Source: Acidobacteriaceae bacterium (GTDB taxonomy: Bacteria > Acidobacteriota > Terriglobia > Terriglobales > Acidobacteriaceae). Taken from it: a stretch of 11,818 nt of DNA. The stretch is taken from contig PMHC01000244.1 in the NCBI GenBank assembly GCA_003156495.1, positions 1,406-13,223 of the forward strand, written 5' to 3'. How positions within the stretch are numbered: the first letter of the stretch is position 1; each line of letters opens with the position of its first letter. The notes beneath the pieces are model-generated. The model did not search any database. It saw only the letters and a list, made by a program, of their open reading frames with translations, and had not been told where the DNA came from. This document shows, in pieces, positions 7,375 to 11,818 of this stretch. A program made the position numbers and the translations under genes.

Positions 7375-7587
7375 CGTCCTCAAACAGCTGTGGAAAAGTG
7401 GAAAAGATGTCAATAATCCACGCATAGGCATAAGCAATGCCCGTTCAACAGATCCTTGTCTTTCTGGGGCTTAGGGTAAAGCTTTTTTATAAATGGCTGT
7501 CTTCGCACTGGTTGCCGTACATGTAGGTGGTTCTCCAGAAACGTTCCTTCGGGTCTTGCATTGACGTCGCACTACGGGTAGGGAGCC

Positions 7588-8475
7588 ATGTCAGCCAGTA
7601 TCTCTAATAAATGTCCTTGGCTTAAGCGTTTTATTCGCAATCTTCCGGGCACCGCGCAGCCAATCCTTGCGGAAGCAAGTGATGGTCATCTTTACGTGGT
7701 CAAGCTTCCGTGCATGCATCAAAGTCCTAACTTGCTTTTCAACGAAGCGGCGGGAACGGAATTGTATCGGGCATTCAACCTGCCGGTTCCAGACTGGTCG
7801 CCGCTCATCGCGACGGATTCTTTTCTCGATCAGAATCCGAGTTGCAGTGCACAAGCCGGAAATCTCCGCCCGCGTTCCGCGCAGATACTATGCTTTGGAT
7901 CTCGCTTCTTAGGTGAAGATGGATCGCGGCTGCTGGAAATTCTTCCTGGCGCCTTCTTCAACCGCGTCACCAATCGCACGGACTTCTGGTTGGCCTGGCT
8001 GCTCGATATCTGCTCACGGCACGCCGATAACCGCCAAGCAATTTTCCGGGAAGATATCCATCGCACCCTCAACGTCTTGTTCATCGATCATGGACATATG
8101 TTTGGAGGCCCAAAAGGGGAACAGAGAGTTCATTTCGAAGCATCGCAGTATCTTGATTGGCGCATCTATCCGTCTACGAGTTCTAGAATTATCGTAAACT
8201 TACAGAAAGCCGCGGGAACACTTCGCACGAATTCGTTGGAGCGAAAGATACAAAGACTTCCCGACGAATGGAAGACTCCCTCGGCACTGCAAAGATTCGC
8301 TGAGTGTATGGATAGACTTGCCCGCCCCAGGCTGCTGCCAGAAATCTTCGAATCGATGTTTGACTCCGTTCTACGGAAAAATGAGCGTGACGAAAGCAAA
8401 GTTCGAAGCCAATCGCCGAATTCATTATTGTGCCCTCGCGTACAAACCCGCGAAGTGCGACTCGGCGCTGCCTAG
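7588..8475 (+). CDS. HipA-like kinase (HipA_2 type)
   Basis: A predicted protein kinase-fold enzyme of 295 residues, resembling the single-domain HipA_2 family rather than full HipA toxins. Visible landmarks: a substrate/ATP-binding start GTAQPILAEASDG (21-33), the likely nucleotide-contacting lysine in YVVKL (Lys39), LLFNEAAGTELYRAFNLPVP (49-68), FGSRF (103-107), the catalytic-loop-like block HADNRQAIF (145-153, with Asp147 the probable catalytic residue), and the metal-binding-like segment FIDHGHMFGG (165-174, Asp167). The C-terminal 120 residues are helical and weakly conserved. The ATG has AGGGAG 2 bases before it, an unusually short gap. The stop lies 95 bases inside the next gene. No HipB-type helix-turn-helix antitoxin is adjacent, so a classic HipBA toxin-antitoxin role is not supported; the substrate is unknown. 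The gene is less GC-rich than the outer genes. Confidence 0.83.
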   Translation: MSASISNKCPWLKRFIRNLPGTAQPILAEASDGHLYVVKLPCMHQSPNLLFNEAAGTELYRAFNLPVPDWSPLIATDSFLDQNPSCSAQAGNLRPRSAQILCFGSRFLGEDGSRLLEILPGAFFNRVTNRTDFWLAWLLDICSRHADNRQAIFREDIHRTLNVLFIDHGHMFGGPKGEQRVHFEASQYLDWRIYPSTSSRIIVNLQKAAGTLRTNSLERKIQRLPDEWKTPSALQRFAECMDRLARPRLLPEIFESMFDSVLRKNERDESKVRSQSPNSLLCPRVQTREVRLGAA

Positions 8476-8755
8476 AAGCAGAATCATTCTTCTTGCACTT
8501 TGGCCAGAGGAAGAAGTGGCGCGCATCCTTGTTCGGCCAGACTGGATAAAAATAATCCAGCCTGTTGACCGGGAATATATCGAAACCACGCTCAGCGATC
8601 TTGTCGACCGCTCTCATATCGATCCGGAAGCGCTTATGAGCCAATTGGCTTCACTGGGCGTTGGGCCATTAGTCACGGCCGACGCAGGCGAAAATCTTAA
8701 CGCCGATCCTTCCCTCTTAGCGCTGGCCGAACAATTTGAAGAATATATTGATTAA
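8381..8755 (+). CDS. Small DUF3037-like protein overlapping the HipA-like gene
   Basis: A 124-residue protein starting at ATG 8381, inside the last 95 bases of the kinase gene in a different frame. No later Met or good alternative start precedes its conserved-looking part. The opening RRIHYCALAYKP resembles the HYxxLRYxP start of DUF3037 proteins, and RPDWIKIIQPVDREYIETTL fits their middle, but the usual EFVNVGV segment is replaced by a shorter stretch (RIILLALWP). The C-terminus is acidic (EQFEEYID). From memory of annotated genomes, DUF3037 genes often follow HipA_2 kinases, so the pairing supports both calls. The function is unknown; a partner or regulator of the kinase is the reasonable inference. 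The long overlap implies translational coupling. Confidence 0.68.
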   Translation: MSVTKAKFEANRRIHYCALAYKPAKCDSALPRSRIILLALWPEEEVARILVRPDWIKIIQPVDREYIETTLSDLVDRSHIDPEALMSQLASLGVGPLVTADAGENLNADPSLLALAEQFEEYID

Positions 8756-8767
8756 GATTTTTCTATA

Positions 8768-8792
8768 GAAAAGTGTCCTAATTTCGGACACT
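8768..8792 (-). terminator. Rho-independent terminator for the rpmE-dus transcript
   Basis: AGTGTCC (8772-8778) pairs with GGACACT (8786-8792) around a 7-base loop. Read on the minus strand, the stem runs into TTTTC, as expected for a terminator about 120 bases beyond the dus stop. On the plus strand no T-run follows, so it would be a weaker end for the kinase operon. Confidence 0.5.
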
Positions 8793-8803
8793 CTATCCGC
8801 CTT

Positions 8804-8835
8804 ACTTAGTTACTTTGCCTTCCATCAAACTAAGT
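8804..8835. repeat. 8-bp inverted repeat between convergent operons
   Basis: ACTTAGTT (8804-8811) and AACTAAGT (8828-8835) are exact reverse complements with a 16-base loop. It may add a second, weak transcription stop between the convergent operons. The stem is AT-rich and no T-run follows directly. Confidence 0.3.
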
Positions 8836-8914
8836 TAGAGGCAGATAGACGAATTTTGTTCGCTCTATACTCATCTGTACCTATCTATCTGTGTGTAATT
8901 CATCTTAATCAGGA

Positions 8915-10144
8915 TCAATCGCAAAACAGCGTCGCTCTGGAAGAGCTTTGCTCCGTAGCTTCGCCTTCCTCGCTCATCTCCGGCTCGAAGGCCGCGCCCG
9001 CAGCCAGCCGCGGCGTAAAGAATCGCTCGACTTCGGCCAGCACCGCTTCACCGGTACGTGCCTGATAGATCGCCGCACGCAATTTGGCCCCGCCCGGCAC
9101 GCCGTGCGTAAACCATGTAGCGAACTGCTTCATCTTGCCCGCCGGATCGCCCAGCCGCGCGTCGCGCGGCAAATCCTTTGAGGCCGCCGAATCAGCCAGC
9201 AGCATCTCAAAGTAGGCGCGGATCATCCGGTAGCGATCCGCAGCCGTAGGCTGGCTGTAGCTACCCGTGGCCGTATATTGCGCAATCTGCCGGAAGATCC
9301 AAGGATTGGCCGGGGCCGCGCGGCCGATCATCACTGCGTCGCAACCGGTCTCGGCCACCATCGCTGCCGCGTCTTCCGGCGTGCGGATGTCACCATTGCC
9401 GATGACGGGAATCTTCACCGCCTGTTTGACCGCGCCGATCCACTGCCACTGCGCCTGGCCGCTATAGCCTTGCTCGCGCGTCCGCGCGTGCAGCGCAATG
9501 CCGTTCAACCCCTCGGCCTCGGCCATTCGCGCCAACTCCACGCAGACGATCTCCTGCTCATTCCAGCCCATACGGAACTTGGCGGTAAAGGGAATCTTCA
9601 CCGCTTTGCGAATGGCGCGGAAGATCTCCTCGATCCGCGGCAGGTCGCGCAGCAGCCCCGAGCCGCCATTCGATCCCACCACGCGCTTGGCCGGGCAGCC
9701 CAGATTCAAATCCACCAGATCGAAGCCTGACTCCTCGACAATCCGCGCCGCATCGGCCAGCGTCTCCGGATGCGCGCCAAACAACTGCGCGCCGATGGGA
9801 TGTTCGTCGTCATAGAAGGTAAGGTAGCGCCGCCGCTTAGCCTCGCGCATACGGCTCAGCCCGTCGGCCGAGGTGAACTCGGTCACCAACAGTCCACAGC
9901 CCGACTGCTCGTTGGTCACAGCCGCATCGACAGACACAGCTGCATCCCCGCTCAAGGCGCTGGCGTGCCGGATAAAGCGCCGGAAGACCGTATCGGTAAC
10001 GCCAACCATCGGCGCCAGCACCGTCGCCGGCCGCACGGCCAGCGTGCCGATCCGCAGTTGTGACGGAACCCGCGCCGCGGCGGGCATAGCGTGCTCCACC
10101 GGATTGTCCCAATGTTTCTGCACGGTGAAACCCCGGCGCGTCAT
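8915..10144 (-). CDS. dus: tRNA-dihydrouridine synthase, DusB-like
   Basis: An FMN-dependent enzyme that reduces uridine to dihydrouridine in tRNA using NADPH, cytoplasmic, 409 residues. The TIM-barrel signature motifs are in order: APMVGVTDTVFRRF (44-57), LVTEFTSADGL (86-96), DLNLGCPAKRVV (145-156, where Cys150 matches the Cys of the DusB GCPAK motif), GSGLL (161-165), KFRMGW (189-194), HARTREQGYSG (219-229), NGDI (250-253) and MIGRAAPANPWIF (272-284). The Dus C-terminal helical domain follows. GCPAK followed by GSGLL rather than GACLM points to DusB rather than DusA. Two oddities: a leader of about 30 residues before the usual start, and about 20 extra residues (61-80) after the first helix. 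The ATG has AGGTGA 4 bases upstream. The gene lies 99 bases after rpmE. Confidence 0.95.
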   Translation of the reverse strand: MTRRGFTVQKHWDNPVEHAMPAAARVPSQLRIGTLAVRPATVLAPMVGVTDTVFRRFIRHASALSGDAAVSVDAAVTNEQSGCGLLVTEFTSADGLSRMREAKRRRYLTFYDDEHPIGAQLFGAHPETLADAARIVEESGFDLVDLNLGCPAKRVVGSNGGSGLLRDLPRIEEIFRAIRKAVKIPFTAKFRMGWNEQEIVCVELARMAEAEGLNGIALHARTREQGYSGQAQWQWIGAVKQAVKIPVIGNGDIRTPEDAAAMVAETGCDAVMIGRAAPANPWIFRQIAQYTATGSYSQPTAADRYRMIRAYFEMLLADSAASKDLPRDARLGDPAGKMKQFATWFTHGVPGGAKLRAAIYQARTGEAVLAEVERFFTPRLAAGAAFEPEMSEEGEATEQSSSRATLFCD

Positions 10145-10195
10145 GCAATCACCTGAAAGGGAAAATGCAGTTTCGCTTTTATCTCAGACACGCGT

Positions 10196-10219
10196 AGGCC
10201 CCCGCCGCAGCGGAGGCCT
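10196..10219 (-). terminator. Strong GC hairpin between rpmE and dus
   Basis: Bases 10196-10205 pair with 10210-10219 around a 4-base loop, giving a 10-bp stem with one G-U pair when transcribed leftward. No T-run follows directly, so it may be a transcript-stabilising or partial attenuating hairpin rather than a full terminator. It would let rpmE be expressed more strongly than dus. Confidence 0.45.
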
Positions 10220-10243
10220 TGTTCGTAAACCTGTCGCTTCGGC

Positions 10244-10477
10244 CTACTGCGCCTTGGCTTTGTTGGCCTCGAGCACCTTGGCGTACTTGCGACGGAACCG
10301 CTCCACGCGGCCAGCCGTATCCACCAAGCGCTGTTTGCCCGTAAAAAACGGGTGGCAAACCGAGCAAATTTCCACGCGGATGTCGCCCTTATGGGTCGAG
10401 CGCGTCTCAAAGTTGCTACCACAGGCGCAAATCACGCGCACTGTATCGTAATTGGGATGAATCTTTTCCTTCGGCAT
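10244..10477 (-). CDS. rpmE: 50S ribosomal protein bL31
   Basis: Large-subunit ribosomal protein bL31, 77 residues, close to the usual length. It starts MPKEKIHPNYD and carries the zinc-binding set Cys17, Cys19, Cys38 and Cys41 (ICACGSNF and EICSVCHPFFTGKQ), so it is the zinc-containing form rather than the Cys-less paralogue made under zinc shortage. The tail GRVERFRRKYAK is typical. The frame stays open far upstream, but similarity begins at this ATG. The ribosome site is weak: AAAGG lies 14 bases away. A promoter candidate lies about 40 bases upstream, and dus follows on the same strand. Confidence 0.97.
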   Translation of the reverse strand: MPKEKIHPNYDTVRVICACGSNFETRSTHKGDIRVEICSVCHPFFTGKQRLVDTAGRVERFRRKYAKVLEANKAKAQ

Positions 10478-10518
10478 CTCTAAAAGACAGACCTTTCCTG
10501 CAATTCCGCTTCTTTTAT

Positions 10519-10547
10519 ATTGTAGGGGGATTCGCCCAGTTGCGCAA
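10519..10547 (-). promoter_or_regulatory. Candidate promoter for rpmE-dus
   Basis: Read leftward: TTGCGC (10547-10542), a 17-base spacer, then TACAAT (10524-10519). The -10 matches 5 of 6 consensus positions and the -35 matches 3 of 6. The leader to the rpmE ATG would be about 35 bases, which fits a highly expressed ribosomal gene. Confidence 0.55.
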
Positions 10548-10667
10548 ACGCCGGGGAAAAGTTTCGGGCACAAAAATGCGATTTTATTCCAGATTTGTTC
10601 ATGCGGCATTTGCACATGCAGCGACGGATTTAGGCGATGAAAAATGGTGATTCGGCAAGAACAAGCT

Positions 10668-10777
10668 AGCATTTTTACCCATAGCGTATAGAACTCAAGA
10701 TCGCCGAGTTGACGCGAACATCAGTGAGCGGCAACCTTCAGCACCATCCGGCACTCTACAGAATGGGTAAAAATGCT
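10668..10777. repeat. Perfect 15-bp inverted repeat around an 80-base spacer
   Basis: AGCATTTTTACCCAT at 10668-10682 is exactly the reverse complement of ATGGGTAAAAATGCT at 10763-10777. The spacer encodes nothing clear. The element sits 7 bases beyond the terminase-like stop and about 120 bases upstream of the rpmE promoter candidate. CTA occurs at both outer edges (10666-10668 and 10778-10780), possibly a 3-base target duplication or chance. Candidates are a tiny miniature transposable element, a recombination site, or a regulatory pair. Confidence 0.6.
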
Positions 10778-10784
10778 CTAAGGG

Positions 10785-11818
10785 CTAAAAGCTGCTTTTC
10801 CTCTGTCCCGCCAATTCCGCCCGCGCCGCCAGCCCGATCGCCATGGCCATTACGCGATCGTCGTGCGTGCCGGCTCGCGCGCCTGTACCACCATCGGGCA
10901 GACGAACGAAACTGCGGCACTCGCCCAGCAGCCAACGGCTCTGGAAGCGCTCCGGCGTCTCGACCAATGCCGCATCCAATTGGCCCAACATCGCCGGCCG
11001 GCTCACGCTGGTCGTCAGCCAGCCTGCCTGCCCGCCCTGCCGATAGATGCGCCCGTACTTGCACGCTGTCTCAGCCAGCGCCAGCACGCCGCTGCCGTGG
11101 TTGTTCCGCTCCACCACCAGCCACGCGCCGTTGTACTCGGTGGCCAGCTCCGCCACCAGCCGCGCCAACTCCAACCCGCCCACATGCCCGGCAAACTCGG
11201 CACATTGCAACCCGGTCTCCAGTTCCAGCACCTCGGCCGCCGAATAGTCGCCTTCGCTGCCGCCACCGGCCGGATCGACGGCCACCAAATATTCCCGCCC
11301 TTTGATCGGCGGCAACCAGATCTCTAACGCGCCATTCCGCCGCCGCTCGGCTGGCTCCGGCGCGCTGTGCAGCCGCGCATCCACCGCCGCCAGTTCAAAA
11401 ACACTTTCGCCGCTGGCTAAAAAGCAGCTCTCCTCGTCTTCGGCAAACTCCTGCCGAGCCAACCCGCGAAAATCAGCGCGTATATTCCGCCGATACGCAA
11501 TCTGATCGAGCGTCAGTCCGTGCCGCACCATCAGCGCACGCTCTTCATCGGTCAAACTGGCCTCATCCGCCGCCTCGGCCCGGTACCGCCGCTCCATCCA
11601 CCACGGGAAAAAGTGCCGCACCGTACCCGTCTCGCCGGCCTTCAGCCACTCCTGATGAAAGCAGCCGCCCACGCCCTGCGGCGTCGACTCCATAACCAAC
11701 TCGGAGCCGGGCGTCATGGCCGCGCGCAGCCCCGCCAGTGTTTCAGCCGGGTCGCCCGGCCAGCGCGCCAACTCCGAACAATGCAGATTCTGCACCGTCA
11801 ATCCGCGCCCCGCATTCC
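10785..11818 (-). CDS. Large-terminase-like protein, 5' end outside window
   Basis: The C-terminal 340 or so residues of a phage-type terminase large subunit, the motor and nuclease that packages DNA into capsids. The frame is open to the window edge, so the Walker A part is missing. Visible: TVQNLHCSELARWPGD, the usual Walker B neighbourhood; VMESTPQGVGG, the C-motif type; FLASGESVFE, ending the ATPase part; then the RNase H-like nuclease with VAVDPAGGGSEGDYSA (first Asp), WLVVERNNHGSG (Glu) and GTHDDRVMAMAIG (last Asp pair). All three acidic nuclease positions are kept, so it does not look dead. No other phage gene is in the window, and it borders housekeeping rpmE-dus. It could be the edge of a prophage or gene-transfer-agent cluster to the right, or a lone domesticated terminase. 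Confidence 0.86.
   Translation of the reverse strand, partial: NAGRGLTVQNLHCSELARWPGDPAETLAGLRAAMTPGSELVMESTPQGVGGCFHQEWLKAGETGTVRHFFPWWMERRYRAEAADEASLTDEERALMVRHGLTLDQIAYRRNIRADFRGLARQEFAEDEESCFLASGESVFELAAVDARLHSAPEPAERRRNGALEIWLPPIKGREYLVAVDPAGGGSEGDYSAAEVLELETGLQCAEFAGHVGGLELARLVAELATEYNGAWLVVERNNHGSGVLALAETACKYGRIYRQGGQAGWLTTSVSRPAMLGQLDAALVETPERFQSRWLLGECRSFVRLPDGGTGARAGTHDDRVMAMAIGLAARAELAGQRKSSF

Larger units (their letters stand above)
7030..7587. other. AT-rich intergenic region, 558 bases, upstream of the HipA-like gene
   Basis: No convincing gene is present. Just after the small protein, ATTTTC/GAAAAT (7035-7050) forms a weak AT hairpin leading into a T-rich run (7061-7081), a possible terminator. 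A nested hairpin lies at 7277-7318, a promoter candidate at 7346-7374, a tandem GTGGAAAA pair at 7390-7405, and a 4-bp hairpin GCTT/AAGC followed by six T residues at 7469-7488. The length and structure suggest a long, possibly regulated leader for the kinase gene or an unrecognised small RNA. Confidence 0.5.
10478..10784. other. Intergenic region between the terminase-like gene and rpmE
   Basis: About 307 bases without a gene. It contains the rpmE promoter candidate near its left end and the 15-bp inverted repeat at its right end. Between them (10548-10667) I see only unstructured A+T-rich sequence. Confidence 0.5.

Noticed and set aside
7390..7405. TGTGGAAAA next to a repeat, considered as a DnaA box or origin element
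   Set aside because: It differs from the TTATCCACA box, only a tandem pair is present, and no origin genes are nearby.
7588..8475. Classic HipBA persistence toxin-antitoxin pair
   Set aside because: The kinase is of the shorter HipA_2 type and no helix-turn-helix HipB-like gene lies directly upstream or downstream.
10478..10672. N-terminal extension of bL31 to 142 residues
   Set aside because: bL31 proteins start at MPKEKIHP-like sequence. The extension covers the promoter candidate and has no family match.

Overview
The window looks like a chromosomal segment of an Acidobacteriota genome, probably class Terriglobia; this is inferred from gene content, not from a marker gene. The pointers are a secreted-protein pair of a DUF1501 protein followed by a pre-peptidase/TIG-like protein, common in Acidobacteriota and Planctomycetota, and a cytoplasmic HTH-TPR regulator of an acidobacterial type. 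There is also a lone terminase-like gene beside rpmE and dus. The outer genes are clearly GC-rich. The middle (about 4.9-8.9 kb) is visibly richer in A+T, has long non-coding gaps and reads as an accessory segment.

Layout. 1-3460 (+): the 3' part of a DUF1501 gene overlaps by 4 bases (ATGA) with a 751-residue exported protein carrying TIG-like and PPC-like beta domains. 3606-4877 (-): HTH-TPR regulator, convergent with the first pair. 4878-5970: about 1.1 kb without a secure gene. It holds a possibly broken small minus-strand gene, a GCGC-rich patch with a 13-bp inverted repeat, and paired GTTAAC palindromes just before the next gene. 5971-6666 (+): TetR-family regulator with its own terminator. 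6781-7029 (+): an 82-residue protein not assigned to a family, with two copies of the motif LTPxMxxELHRxPS exactly 40 residues apart. 7030-7587: AT-rich gap with hairpins and a promoter candidate. 7588-8755 (+): HipA-like kinase (HipA_2 type) overlapping by 95 bases with a small DUF3037-like protein. 8772-8835: hairpins, one of which would end minus-strand transcripts. 8915-10477 (-): rpmE followed by a DusB-like tRNA dihydrouridine synthase, with a promoter in front of rpmE. 10668-10777: a perfect 15-bp inverted repeat around an 80-base spacer. 10785 to the end (-): a large-terminase-like protein whose 5' end is outside the window.

Working together. The DUF1501/PPC pair probably forms one envelope-directed operon, usually found with cytochrome-like DUF1549/DUF1553 genes that would lie upstream of this window. 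rpmE and dus are both translation-related and probably share one transcript. The TetR, repeat protein and HipA_2/DUF3037 genes are co-directional and form the likely accessory cassette. The repeat protein is the least explained item. Its two motif copies differ at five codons by synonymous changes only, which suggests that the peptide sequence is under selection.
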